The notes beneath the pieces were generated by a model. The model did no database searches, was not told the origin of the DNA, and was given only the letters and a program-made list of their open reading frames with translations. Both the position numbers and the translations under genes were made by a program. Shown here in pieces: positions 11,764 through 22,866 of a stretch of 64,000 nt of DNA. The stretch's first letter is position 1. Each line of letters begins with the position of its first letter. This DNA is from Lotus japonicus (taxonomy: Eukaryota > Streptophyta > Magnoliopsida > Fabales > Fabaceae), in contig NC_080044.1 in NCBI RefSeq assembly GCF_012489685.1, positions 49,786,964 through 49,850,963 on the forward strand, written 5' to 3'.

Positions 11764-12622
11764 TTATTCGGATTTGTGTCAGCATATTCTGCACTGGCAC
11801 ACAATGCATCTTATTATGGCTGAATTGTGTAAGAGATTTGATAACATGCTATGTATAAACCTTAGGGTAAGCAGTGCATAACTTATATGTATATATACAA
11901 CATATATATATATACCCCTTTTATCGCATGTTGATTGTATATCTATTGTATTCTGTAAGTTGACCCTAGCGCCTTGGCTTTGTTTGTATGTTTGTGCTTG
12001 GGCGGTCGGCCTGCTGCCAGGCGTCCGTCAGCCGGTTCGTGATGATTCGTTGTGCGGGAAAGACCCGGAGCGGAACGACTATTACTGAAGCTTTCGACGA
12101 GGACCCGGACTTCATGACTGTTCGAGGGAGGGTCGATGATAGTAGTGTGGGTTATGGGTGGTTAGAGCCTTTTGAGTTAGTTGTTACTGTAATAGCTCTG
12201 ATTCGTCATTCATATTTTGGGACAGGGTAGGTTCCCGACGCATGGCTTTTGTGTGGTTCTCTTACTGAGGGATCACAGTGAGTCAGTCGGACCATAGGGG
12301 TCTTTGCTTAGGCCATTTTGAGGCCGACTTCCTCCTAGTGGTTTGTAATTATGATTTTCTCACTCACACATCTGGATCTGTAACTATTTGCCTACGGGCA
12401 CACTGCTTTGGAGTCACTGCGAGTGCGCGTGACGTGGGAGTGCAGCTGAGGCTGTACATGTTTATATTTGATGTATGTTGGTTAGTTTAGTAGTTGGGTT
12501 TTGTCTTTACTTCCTTATCGTTTTGATTTAAAGGAAAGAAAACGGAAAAAAAAAATTACCTGTTTTCCGCGTAAAGATTATTTTTGGTTACTAAAGTGAC
12601 ACCTGGAAATCGGGGTGTTACA

Positions 12623-13414
12623 TTGTGGTATCAGAGCTTAGTCGAGTCTTTTGGGAGTCTTTGGGGAATAGGTCTTCTGTGCTAGGTTGTGTGACTCTGC
12701 AAAGAGTGAAAATTGATTGTCTGCAGAGCGATTTTCGCTCTAATTGCTTGCGTTACTACTCAATCGGATTGAGTGGTTTGTCTAGTGCTACCGTATGGTT
12801 AGTACTAATCGGACGTTCGATGGGATATAGGATGGTGGATCTTAACCGGATGGCGGAGGCTACACGTGAGCATCATCAACGACTGATGGCGACAGCAATG
12901 TATCAATAAAGAGGAATGAACCGAATTGGAGCTGGGGGACCAATGAGGTCAGGTTCCCAAGGCTACAACGGAAGGAAGAGTTACCATAAGTGGGGACCAT
13001 ATCAGCGTTCCGAGGGAAGAAATCTTATCTCAAGAGAGTACAAACCGACGACTGCTGATACTGGGGGGGAAGCCAGTTGGTGACAAAGGAGTGACATGTA
13101 CTCGTTGCAGAAAGTTTGGGCATTTTGCTAACAAATGCTCAGTGATTGGACGGAGATGCTTCAAGTGTAACCGAGAGGGGCATCTAGCTGTGAACTGCAA
13201 GACCAAAGAAAGTCTATGCTTCAATTGCAACCAACCGGGACATTTCTCCCAAGATTGCAAGGCACTCAGGGGCGAATCATCAGGGAATGTTGGGAAAGGA
13301 AAACAACTTGCTACAGAGGAAAGGATTCATATCAAGGGAGGAGCAAGAGTTGAGGAGTCGAACGAGGAAGAACGTGGGAACGATGGTAATATTTTAACTG
13401 TTCTCGTATTCTAG
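12623..13414 (+). pseudogene. A' gag remnant, zinc-knuckle part
   Basis: Nucleocapsid-like gag without capsid domain. The reading frame is open from the primer site, includes MVDLNRMAEATREHHQRLMA, and is stopped by TAA at 12907-12909 (Gln codon in A). A frame change in a G-run near 13066 precedes the last open part (13091-13414), which holds three CCHC knuckles: CTRCRKFGHFANKC, CFKCNREGHLAVNC and CFNCNQPGHFSQDC. Compared with A (21875-22672) it lacks about 26 residues before AREHH and one knuckle. The knuckles would bind RNA, but a translated product from this copy would be short and broken. Confidence 0.88.
12626..12637 (+). other. A' primer-binding site (initiator tRNA-Met type)
   Basis: TGGTATCAGAGC three bases after the LTR end, complementary to the 3' end of plant initiator tRNA-Met. 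Primes minus-strand DNA synthesis. Repeated at 19709-19720 behind the second LTR. Confidence 0.92.
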
Positions 13415-13698
13415 AATAACTTACTCTTTTATATTCAAGCGAGTGTGACGCGCCTAACTTGTATTTACTACTTAGACTATGATCCTATGATTATTATCCC
13501 TAGTAGGACCTTATTCGAAGTTGCTCGTGATTTAACTATAGAGGTTACACGAGATCTAGAATAGCACGCGGAGCTAGGGAGTTGTTTTACCGAGGCGTTG
13601 ATAAGGAAGCTAGGATCTCAGGGAAATTCCTTATGGGTACGAATCGTAGGATTTTAGGGCGTTTAGTTTTGAAGCGGAGTCGTTAGAGGATCTTTCGG
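13415..13698 (+). other. A' decayed protease region
   Basis: The protease would be expected between gag and RT, but I find no DSG-type motif and no open frame. The stretch is matched, inverted, at 21590-21874 in A. Confidence 0.5.
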
Positions 13699-14412
13699 CA
13701 AAAGGGATTCATTCGACCGAGTGTTTCACCGTGGGGAGCGCCAGTGTTGTTAGTCAAGAAGAAGGACGGAAGGTCGAGATCGTGGGTGGATTATCGACAA
13801 TTGAACAAGGCGACGATCAAGAACAGATACCCGTTGCCGAGGATAGATGATTTGATGGACCAACTACGAGGGGCTACCGTATTTTCCAAGATAGATTTGA
13901 GGTCAGGCTATCGTCGGATCAGAGTGAAGATTGAGGATATACCGAAGACTGCTTTCAGGACACGTTAAGGACACTACGAGTACCTAGTGATGCCGTTTGG
14001 AGTGACGAATGTACCTGCTGTTTTCATGGATTACATGAACCGCATCTTTCAGGAGTTCTTAGATCGGCGTGTGGTGGTGTTTATTGAGGACATATTGGTC
14101 TATTCGAAGGACGCGAATAAACATGAAGGACATTTGCGCCAAGTTTTACAATTGTTGAGAGAGAAAAAGCTGTATGAGAACCCTTCCAAGTGTGAATTCT
14201 GGCTGGAGGAAGTCAATTTCTTAGGCCATGCTATCTCGAAGGAGGGCATAGCTGTGGATCCGGCGAAAGTGGAGACTGTTTTGGCTTGGGAGCAACCGAA
14301 GATGGTGACAGAGATCAGAAGTTCTGTGGATTTAGCTGGATATTATAGACGCTTCATTGAGGGATTTGCCAAGATTGTTGGACCTTTGACTCAATTGACG
14401 AGGAAGGATTAA
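13699..14412 (+). pseudogene. A' reverse transcriptase with nonsense codon
   Basis: RT of the A family starting [17 protein letters not shown], through [20 protein letters not shown] and [12 protein letters not shown] at 13966-13968 falls at the Tyr of RYGHYEY, exactly as in A. It continues with [23 protein letters not shown] (first Asp of the catalytic pair changed to Glu) and FLGHAIS, and stops at KD* where RNase H should begin. Nonsense plus the Asp to Glu change make it inactive, yet the copy is a very recent arrival, so its cDNA was probably made by an enzyme supplied in trans. Confidence 0.9.
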
Positions 14413-16752
14413 TCTTTTACATGGATTGAGGGTGTGTGGTTCCGTAGCAGAATCGTTAGGAACTTGATATCAGGATATTTGTGACTACTGGAGGATAGGA
14501 ACTCATTGACTGTTCCAGTGGGTTTTTCTAAATTTCCACCTTCGATGTATTAGGCCTGATCAACCTACTATTGAGGGGGTGATATTCGGAATCACAACTG
14601 GTTATGGACTTTGATAGAAGGACGGGTAAGATGAATTTGAATTGAATGAGGATTAGTCGGATTTGGGAGGAAAGTTCGTGTTAAGCATTTGATTGTAAAA
14701 GATTAAGTTGTGGAAGTCGATGAGTGTCGTATAGACATTGATTGGTTAGTTCGTGTGATTACTCCAAGTAGAGGTAGACTAAGTCAAGAGGTTTAATGCC
14801 GGAAAAGTATTAAGTAGTTTCTCGGAAGTTATGAAGTCATAGGTTATGTGATTGCTGAGGGGAGTTGTTAGAGACTAAATAAGTTGGATTTAATCATGTT
14901 TTAGATGATACCTTGATGGTAGCGAGATTGAGAAGAATTAACTCTGAACTAGATTGTTATAGTCGAGTTCGAGGAATAAGTTTTGCTAAGCGTTGGATTA
15001 ATATGTGGAGACATTATAGTCTTAAGAGATGAATTTTCGCTTGAAAAGTGTTGAATTAATGATTAAGTTGGAGAAAGAAAGTTTTAGCATAAGTTGAATA
15101 CTTGAGGTTGTTGATATGGATTCCAAAGAAATATGCTGAGATTACTAAGTGAGATATACTAAGTTGGATTGAAATCTTAGGGTTAAGATTGAATCTTGAG
15201 AGCCGAGAATCGCGTACGAATAGGAGATCTTATGGTTGTAGGTGTGACAATAGGAGTTGAATCTTAGAAGATTGAAGACCTGAAGGTGGGTTTCGGGTTA
15301 AGACCATTGAGGTATAATATAAGAGTGATCTTGAAGTAAATGAATCTTGGGTTGTGTAGGGTCATAAGGTTGGTTATAAGTTGGTGATCGATTGATGTTG
15401 ATCATGAGGTTGCAGACATAATGAGCCATGTGATATGATTTGAATGATGTTAGCATAATAAGTTGTGGATGTGAAAGCATGACGACACTGGTCAGGTCGT
15501 TTGGGTAAGTGAAGGAGTTATAGTTTTTAAGAAACGGATATTCATTTAAGAAGTATTGAAGGATTAAAGGACATTAGAGGACCAAACTTGGAGAAGGTTT
15601 AGGTTTTAAATCTATGAATGTCTGTCTAAGGTGTGAAGGACTCAAAGTTTGTCAGAATTTGATTGGGAGATTAAGAAGTTGATTGACGAGATGGTGGTTG
15701 AGTCCCAAAAGGAGGGTGTTGGTGTTAAGATGAATACTTGAAGTTGTTATGTTTGGACAAGTTTCTTAGAGCTTAAGAGTGGATGAAACTTTGTTATGGA
15801 TTTTGATGATGCATATTACGGTTAACAAGTGAATTTTACTAAGGTTGAATGAGAATCCTAGGGCTAAGGTTGACCTAGTGAGCTGAGATTCATGTACACA
15901 TACGAGATTTAGTGGTGTTAGCGGTTACGATAGAGTTAAATCTCAGAATGTTGAAGGATCGGATGATAAGATGGCTAGTTAAGTCCCTTGAGGTATAGTT
16001 ATGATGTAATCTACTAGAGGATAAGTCTCGATTTATGCGAAGTGTTAGGGATTTCAGTAAGTGTAAATAGGTTTGAGTGAGGGAAGTTCTAAGGAAGAAG
16101 ACGATAATAATGGATTGTTAGATATTAAGAAGAGGATTATCTTATAAGTTGTTGGTAACGTGATGTTGAAGGGGATAAGATTAGTGAAGGACAAGAAATA
16201 AGGACATAAGTCGATTTTTAATTCGAATGGTGACTAAGTAGGAGATTGATTTCATTGTGCGAGTGATGATAGTTACGAAGTTGGATGTGACGTTAATGGA
16301 CTATTAGATTCCAACGCAATGTTTCGTCTAAGAGTTATCGAACGAACAAGTGATGGACTGTAGATGAAGATCACGAGGACAAGTTGAGTATCTACTTTGA
16401 GATGACAGAGAGGCACTGAGTTTAAGAAGAATTCCGGACGACCGAAAGTAAAGAAGTAAGTGGCTAAGGTTGTGCGACTGCACGGAATGCCAACCGGTAT
16501 CATTTCAAGCAGAGGTCCGACGCAAGTAATCGAGTCAGACGACATGAGGTTGAATGATGTTTTGTCTTTTGAGACGCCGATAGTTAGCAGTGGGGATAGA
16601 AGAGTGAAACAGTTAAGGGGAAGGCAGATTGCTTAAGTAAAGATTTTGAGGAACAATGACACAGGCACTACTACATGGGAATTGGAAGATAAGATCAAGG
16701 AACTGTATTCCGAACTTTTTGCAGAGCTCTGAGTTTCGAGGACGAAACTTTC
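14413..16752 (+). other. A' decayed 3' internal region with integrase and chromodomain traces
   Basis: No usable reading frame. At 16465-16530 a conceptual VRLHGMPTGI matches the integrase segment [10 protein letters not shown] of element B. At 16655-16731 TWELEDKIKELY matches the chromodomain end [12 protein letters not shown], followed by TTTCGAGGACGAAAC, a usual tail before the polypurine tract. Two diverged direct repeats about 680 bp apart lie at roughly 14990-15330 and 15640-15980. RNase H is not recognisable. Confidence 0.6.
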
Positions 16753-16769
16753 TTTTTGGAGGGGAGTAT
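16753..16769 (+). other. A' polypurine tract
   Basis: TTTTTGGAGGGGAGTAT immediately before the second LTR, identical to the tract of A. Confidence 0.85.
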
Positions 16770-19705
16770 TGTAAGACCTGGATTTTCAGAACAAGTTAAG
16801 TTTCCGACTCACACGTAGAAATAGTGTAAGCGTGACAGGAGTTTGACATTTGAGAAAGATTAATGAAGAAGAAAGTTCAGGAATTGCTTGAGGAATGTTG
16901 CGTAGCTGTTTTCGGAGTTAGTGCGAGTCGTCTGCACACCTGCCTTATGGCAAGCGTGTCCAGAATAGGCTATTTCGCTCTTAAAGCAACGTTTTGAGTG
17001 AGATTTCGAACTCTCGGAAAATTTAAAGATTCTTTTTATTTTTCCATCGACCAGCGTTTCATTTCGGAACTCTGGACTGTACGCACGATAGGTTTCACTT
17101 TTCGGATGTCCGCCGACGCTAATTTCTTTGCTTCGAAACCCTATTTTCGAGCAATGGATGAAGACTTTTTCTATTCGGGACTTCTAACAAAGATTCCGTC
17201 CGCGTTGTCAGACTTGTTTCGACATTTCCAATCTTTCTTCTGTTGGAAGTTTTGTCGTCTGAGCATCACAGCAAAAAGTAGTTTTTCGGGGCAGATTAAC
17301 CGACACCGCTTTTGAGTTTTTCGATATCGTATTTCCCAAATCCTAGATATTTGTTTTGAGTTCTGGAATTCTGACGCTAGAATCTCTCTTAGAATTCCAC
17401 GGTGATCGTGCTGCAAAAATCGGAATCGCGAAATTTTCATTTTCCCGCGATTTCACCCGCCTATAAATAGGCGAAAAAGCAAAAATATCTCCAAAAACAC
17501 CACACAAGGCCGCGAGTTTGGGGGAGCTTGGGGGAGGAGAGATTTTCGCGAAAACTTGACCAATCTCCGTGCAGTTCGTCCCTACTTCTAGGTATCAAGT
17601 TGAAGGAACTTTGGAAGTTTCAAGGCATTCCTGTGAAGGAGATTTGATTTGCGAAGCTGGATCAGCTCGAGGTTAGGGCAACTTATATATATATTAGCTA
17701 TGATTGCATGATAGGCGTCGATAAATTCGACTTATGCTTTATCTGATGTTGTTTATGATGATGATTTATTGTTATGATTGTTTTTCATAACTTATGATAT
17801 TGATGATGTGTTGAATTGAGCGTTTCGACGCAACTTCGGAGTGGAGGTTCATTGATCTGGTGATCTTTGATATCTCGGGTTGGATGAACAACCCTAGGCA
17901 AGTCCAAATATGGGGTTTGAGACTTAGCCATTTGTTGGGATTCGTTGGAATTCCTAGACTTTCCCCGGGAAGTGTATTTTGGGTGGTTGATTTTTGGAAA
18001 CTTAGAATGATAGAGCTTTCGAAAAATAAAGACTTGGGAAACTTAGACTTTGAGAAATAAACTCATAACTTGGCTAAATCGAATTGAAACAATTTTTATT
18101 AACGTTTAAGCATAGGAGAACTGAAGGGGAAAATATTTACGAAAGGCGGGGAAAAGTCGACTTATGTTGTGGGTTTGGAGAGTTTGGAATTGGGGAAAGC
18201 CACTGAGGTGAGCTATGGTGATGATTGAAAGTCACCGAGTACTCTAGTATTCCTGGTAGTGTTGTTCGAGTCGTGTTGTATTGACCGGCACAGACTCTGG
18301 GTTTTGTTTGTGGGTTTTGTGGTGGGAGTTGTGTTGTATTGACCGACACTAACTCCAAGTCGTGTTGTATTGACCGACACTGACTCTGGTTTTGATAATC
18401 ATATTGCACACGTGCATATACGCGATGAAGTGCCAAGCAGAGTACTTCGGTATAACAGGAAGTAACGATCAGCCATGCAGAGTTGAATCGGTCCTGACTA
18501 TATCTGGCACAACAGGAGGTAACGATCATCCATGTAGAGTTGCATCGTGCCTGTTGATGTTCGGCATAGCAAGCAGAAATGGTCAAACCATGTAGAGTTT
18601 GTACCGTCTTGACTATAGCCAAAGGTGATAAGCGACGCCCGAGCAGAAATGGTTAAACACGAGGCCAGTGTTACGACCGTCTCGAGGTGCCCAGCCTATA
18701 AGTGGCAATACCGTTGGTTTGTCCCGTCGCCAAGCAGAGTGACGTCGTTGATTTGTTCCGTCGCCAAGCAGAGTGACGTTGTTGATTTGTTCCGTCGCCA
18801 AGCAGAGTGACGTTGTTGTTCTGTCCCGTCGCCAAGCAGAGTGACGTTATTCGGATTTGTGTCAGCATATTCTGCACTGGCACACAATGCATCTTATTAT
18901 GGCTGAATTGTGTAAGAGATTTGATAACATGCTATGTATAAACCTTAGGGTAAGCAGTGCATAACTTATATGTATATATACAACATATATATATATACCC
19001 CTTTTATCGCATGTTGATTGTATATCTATTGTATTCTGTAAGTTGACCCTAGCGCCTTGGCTTTGTTTGTATGTTTGTGCTTGGGCGGTCGGCCTGCTGC
19101 CAGGCGTCCGTCAGCCGGTTCGTGATGATTCGTTGTGCGGGAAAGACCCGGAGCGGAACGACTATTACTGAAGCTTTCGACGAGGACCCGGACTTCATGA
19201 CTGTTCGAGGGAGGGTCGATGATAGTAGTGTGGGTTATGGGTGGTTAGAGCCTTTTGAGTTAGTTGTTACTGTAATAGCTCTGATTCGTCATTCATATTT
19301 TGGGACAGGGTAGGTTCCCGACGCATGGCTTTTGTGTGGTTCTCTTACTGAGGGATCACAGTGAGTCAGTCGGACCATAGGGGTCTTTGCTTAGGCCATT
19401 TTGAGGCCGACTTCCTCCTAGTGGTTTGTAATTATGATTTTCTCACTCACACATCTGGATCTGTAACTATTTGCCTACGGGCACACTGCTTTGGAGTCAC
19501 TGCGAGTGCGCGTGACGTGGGAGTGCAGCTGAGGCTGTACATGTTTATATTTGATGTATGTTGGTTAGTTTAGTAGTTGGGTTTTGTCTTTACTTCCTTA
19601 TCGTTTTGATTTAAAGGAAAGAAAACGGAAAAAAAAAATTACCTGTTTTCCGCGTAAAGATTATTTTTGGTTACTAAAGTGACACCTGGAAATCGGGGTG
19701 TTACA
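16770..19705 (+). repeat. Element A' second LTR (2936 bp)
   Basis: Copy of 9687-12622 shifted by 7083 bp; I noticed no differences. Hairpin units are at 18268-18385 and 18427-18846, TATA box at 17461-17471. Followed again by a primer-binding site, which is not normal for a 3' LTR and shows that another internal region once followed. Confidence 0.93.
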
Positions 19706-20407
19706 TTGTGGTATCAGAGCTTAGTCGAGTCTTTTGGGAGTCTTTGGGGAATAGGTCTTCTGTGCTAGGTTGTGTGACTCTGCAAAGAGTGAAAATTGAT
19801 TGTCTGCAGAGCGATTTTTGCTCTAATTGCTTGCGTTACTACTCAATCGGATTGAGTGGTTTGTCTAGTGCTACCGTATGGTTAGTACTAATCGGACGTT
19901 CGATGGGATATAGGATGGTGGATCTTAACCGGATGGCGGAGGCTACACGTGAGCATCATCAACGACTGATGGCGACAGCAATGTATCAATAAAGAGGAAT
20001 GAACCGAATTGGAGCTGGGGGACCAATGAGGTCAGGTTCCCAAGGCTACAACGGAAGGAAGAGTTACCATAAGTGGGGACCATATCAGCGTTCCGAGGGA
20101 AGAAATCTTATCTCAAGAGAGTACAAACCGACGACTGCTGATACTGGGGGGGAAGCCAGTTGGTGACAAAGGAGTGACATGTACTCGTTGCAGAAAGTTT
20201 GGGCATTTTGCTAACAAATGCTCAGTGATTGGACGGAGATGCTTCAAGTGTAACCGAGAGGGGCATCTAGCTGTGAACTGCAAGACCAAAGAAAGTCTAT
20301 GCTTCAATTGCAACCAACCGGGACATTTCTCCCAAGATTGCAAGGCACTCAGGGGCGAATCATCAGGGAATGTTGGGAAAGGAAAACAACTTGCTACAGA
20401 GGAAAGG
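19706..20407 (+). pseudogene. A' second internal region, gag start only
   Basis: Repeat of 12623-13324 (primer-binding site and gag with three zinc knuckles) with a single visible base change at 19819. It breaks in gag after TTGCTACAGAGGAAAGG and joins the A-run of the LTR tail with at most one base of overlap. About 6.3 kb (rest of the internal region and most of a third LTR) is missing by comparison. Confidence 0.9.
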
Positions 20408-20485
20408 GAAAAAAAAAATTACCTGTTTTCCGCGTAAAGATTATTTTTGGTTACTAAAGTGACACCTGGAAATCGGGGTGTTACA
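20408..20485 (+). repeat. A' third LTR, terminal 78 bp
   Basis: Same as 12545-12622 and 19628-19705: A-run, ACCTGTTTTCC, through GGGGTGTTACA. It carries the outer TG/CA end that pairs with TSD TTCTT. Confidence 0.92.
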
Positions 20486-21542
20486 TTCTTGCGTTCCTTT
20501 ACGTGGATTATATTTATTTTCTGAGTTAATGGTTCAAGGGTCGCTCACCTAGCCGTAATTCCCTTGTAACCCGTGAATGTTGTGTTGTGAAGGTTGTTGT
20601 ATAAAGAGTATGATAAGACTCTAGGATTGATTTTAGAGACTTAACAAAGAGAAAAGTGTAATAAACTCGCTTGCAAGTAAATGTGAATAATTGGACATAG
20701 GTCTGGTGAGGACTATGGACCATGAGAACGATGGTACCTTGCACGCGAGGGTGTTTTGTGGGTTGTACGGTGAGTCCCCACGTGATTGGCTGACTGCGGT
20801 CGCCTTGTGATTCTGTGGACGGACGGTGAGTCTGGCGGACGGTGAGTCCCCCCACATGATTGAGGGTTGTACGGTGAGTCCCCTCCGAGATTTGTTCATC
20901 TGCGGATGATCGTGATTATGGCCATGGAAGTTTTGGTGGGTTGTGTGAAGTGAGATTCCGTTAGTAACTGACTCTTTCCCATAAAAGACATATAATGTAC
21001 TTATATTATATATGTTGTTGTTGATTTTGTCATTATCATTCTTTTGTTGGACCTGACCCTGCTTGTTTGCTATGTGTTTGTTTGGGGGGGGGGTAGATGG
21101 TCGTGAAGATAATGGCGATGACTCATTCTTGGGAGTTGATGCTACGTGACGTGCCAATACTGGAGGACGACTACACTTTAGAGGAAGAGGAAGAGGCTAA
21201 GGAATAGGGTTTGGGTTGAGAGTCTTTTGTTTTCTGTTGGGGTTGAGAGTTTCCGAAGTGTTGGTATCGAACAATTTTATTGCTTAAATTCGAATGAACA
21301 AGTTTTGATGTAATCTTTATTTTCATTCAGGCCTTTGTTTCGTACTCTTTACAGTTGGTTATTTAAAAAGTTTTACGAAGTTGGTTACTTCCGCGTGTTT
21401 TTTGGAAAGGTTATGTTTCAAGAGTTTTTGTAAAATGAAAGGTTTGTCATTAATTGAAGATTAATAAGTGAATCGACGAAAACTCTTTACGAAAATTGGT
21501 TAATTAGTTACTGTGTAACACTCGAGAAATCGGGGCGTTACA
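20486..21542 (+). repeat. Solo LTR B-s, right part
   Basis: After the duplicated TTCTT the solo LTR continues to its end GGGGCGTTACA. The motif ACGGTGAGTCCCC recurs about four times at 20768-20882. Equivalent to the low-coordinate part of the B LTRs (37080-38095, inverted). No gene. Confidence 0.9.
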
Positions 21543-21547
21543 ACATT

Positions 21548-21874
21548 GGCGCTCCCCACGGTGATACACTTGGTCGAATGAATCCTTTTGCCGAAAGATC
21601 CTCCATCGAATCCGCTTCAAAACTAAACGCCCTAAAATCCTACGTATCGTACCCATAAGGAATTCCCCTGAGATCCTAGCTTCCTTATCGACGCCTCGGT
21701 AAAACAACTCCCTAGCTCCGCTTGCTATTCTAGATCTCGTGTAACCTCTATAGTTAAATCACGAGCAACTTCAAATAAGGTCCTACTAGGGATAATAATC
21801 ATAGGATCATAGTCTAAGTAGTAAATACAAGTTAGGCACGTCACACTCGCTTGAATATAAAAGAGTAAGTTATT
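21548..21874 (-). pseudogene. Element A: RT N-terminal end and decayed protease region
   Basis: On the minus strand from about 21620 down to 21548 lie the first RT residues (FDQVYHRGE in a shifted frame, normally [12 protein letters not shown]), cut by the solo LTR at ACATT. Upstream, to gag, there is no protease motif, as in A'. Confidence 0.7.
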
Positions 21875-22672
21875 CTAGAATACGAGAACAGTTAAAATAT
21901 TACCATCGTTCCCACGTTCTTCCTCGTTCGACTCCTCAACTCTTGCTCCTTCCTTGATATGAATCCTTTCCTCTGTAGCAAGTTGTTTCCCTTTCCCAAC
22001 ATTCCTTGATGATTCGCCCTTGAGTGCCTTACAATCTCTGGAGAAATGTCCCGGTTGGTTGCAATTAAAGCATAGTTTTCCCTTGATCTTGCACTTACTA
22101 GCATAGTGCCCTACTTCCCTGCACCTGTAACACGTCACTGCTCTTCCCGAAGTCTTGTTTCCTGTCCCTTCGGTAGCATCATTCCCTTTCATCTTACTAT
22201 CAGACGTTTCCTCCTGGGGTGTCTTGCAGTTCACAGCTAGATGCCCCTCTCGGTTACACTTGAAGCATCTCCATCCAGTCACTGAGCACTTGTTAGCAAA
22301 ATGCCCAAACTTTCCACAACGAGTACATGTCACACCTTTGTCACCAACTGGCTCCCCTCCAGTATCAGCAGTCGTTGGTTTGTAGACTCTTGAGATAAGA
22401 TCTCTTCCCTTGAAACGCTGATACGGTCCCCACTGATGGTAGCTCTCCCTTCTGTTGTAGCCTTGAGATCCTGACCTTATTGGTCCCCCAACTCCTGTTC
22501 GGTTCATTCCTCTTTGTTGATACATCGCCGTCGCCATCAATCGTTGGTGATGCTCACGTGCAGCCTCTTCAGCGCGCATATAAGCGTCTTCCGCAGCCTG
22601 GTTCATCATTGCCTCGATCAGTGTAGCTATTGCCCCCGCCATCCGGTTAAGGTCCACCATCCTATATCTCAT
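21875..22672 (-). CDS. Element A gag-like protein with four zinc knuckles
   Basis: Uninterrupted frame; the first ATG choices are 22672 and 22660 (MVDLNRMAGAIATL), about 185-195 bases after the primer site. The frame is open upstream to the primer site without ATG. The product of about 265 residues has an N-terminal helical, Ala/Glu-rich part (GAIATLIEAMMNQAAEDA), a Gly/Arg/Tyr-rich linker, and four CCHC knuckles (CTRCGKFGHFANKC, CFKCNREGHLAVNC, CYRCREVGHYASKC, CFNCNQPGHFSRDC), ending in an acidic tail. No Retrotrans_gag capsid domain is present, so it cannot form a particle alone; it could bind RNA. It is the only intact frame of this family here. Confidence 0.75.
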   Translation of the reverse strand: MRYRMVDLNRMAGAIATLIEAMMNQAAEDAYMRAEEAAREHHQRLMATAMYQQRGMNRTGVGGPIRSGSQGYNRRESYHQWGPYQRFKGRDLISRVYKPTTADTGGEPVGDKGVTCTRCGKFGHFANKCSVTGWRCFKCNREGHLAVNCKTPQEETSDSKMKGNDATEGTGNKTSGRAVTCYRCREVGHYASKCKIKGKLCFNCNQPGHFSRDCKALKGESSRNVGKGKQLATEERIHIKEGARVEESNEEERGNDGNILTVLVF

Positions 22673-22854
22673 CAAACGTCCGATTAGTACTTGCCATACG
22701 GTAGCACTAGACAAACCACTCAATCCGATTAAGTAGTAACGCAAACAATTAGAGCGAAAATCGCTCTGCAGACAATCAATTTTCACTCTTTGCAGAGTCA
22801 CACAACCTAGCACAGAAGACCTATTCCCCAAAGGCTCCCAAAAGACTCGACTAA

Positions 22855-22866
22855 GCTCTGATACCA
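22855..22866 (-). other. Element A primer-binding site
   Basis: TGGTATCAGAGC in minus reading, three bases after the 5' LTR; initiator tRNA-Met type. Confidence 0.92.

Larger units (their letters stand above)
9687..12622 (+). repeat. Element A' first LTR (2936 bp)
   Basis: Begins TGTAAGACC, ends GGGGTGTTACA. It carries a TATA box at 10378-10388, hairpin array 2 type units at 11185-11302, and a second hairpin array with another loop at 11344-11763. Open frames of up to 161 codons in it are duplicated exactly in the second LTR and look like chance. Confidence 0.93.
9687..20485 (+). mobile_element. Element A': three-LTR composite of the A family
   Basis: Plus-strand relative of A, flanked by TSD TTCTT (9682-9686 and 20486-20490). 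Order: LTR (9687-12622), internal region (12623-16769), LTR (16770-19705), start of a second internal region (19706-20407), last 78 bp of a third LTR (20408-20485). The tandem period is exactly 7083 bp. I saw no difference between the two full LTRs and one between the duplicated gag starts (C at 12736, T at 19819), so the structure is very recent. LTRs are about 700 bp shorter than those of A because of a deletion between the TATA box region and the hairpin arrays. Confidence 0.93.
8159..21542 (+). mobile_element. Solo LTR of family B, interrupted by A'
   Basis: A single LTR of the family whose full element lies at 37080-46064. It begins TGTAAGGCCC, ends GGGGCGTTACA, and is flanked by TSD ACATT (8154-8158 and 21543-21547). 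Excluding the nested A' and its duplicated TTCTT, it is 2580 bp against about 2730 bp for the LTRs of B. No primer site, polypurine tract or second LTR accompanies it, so it is the product of LTR-LTR recombination. It splits the RT of element A. Confidence 0.92.
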
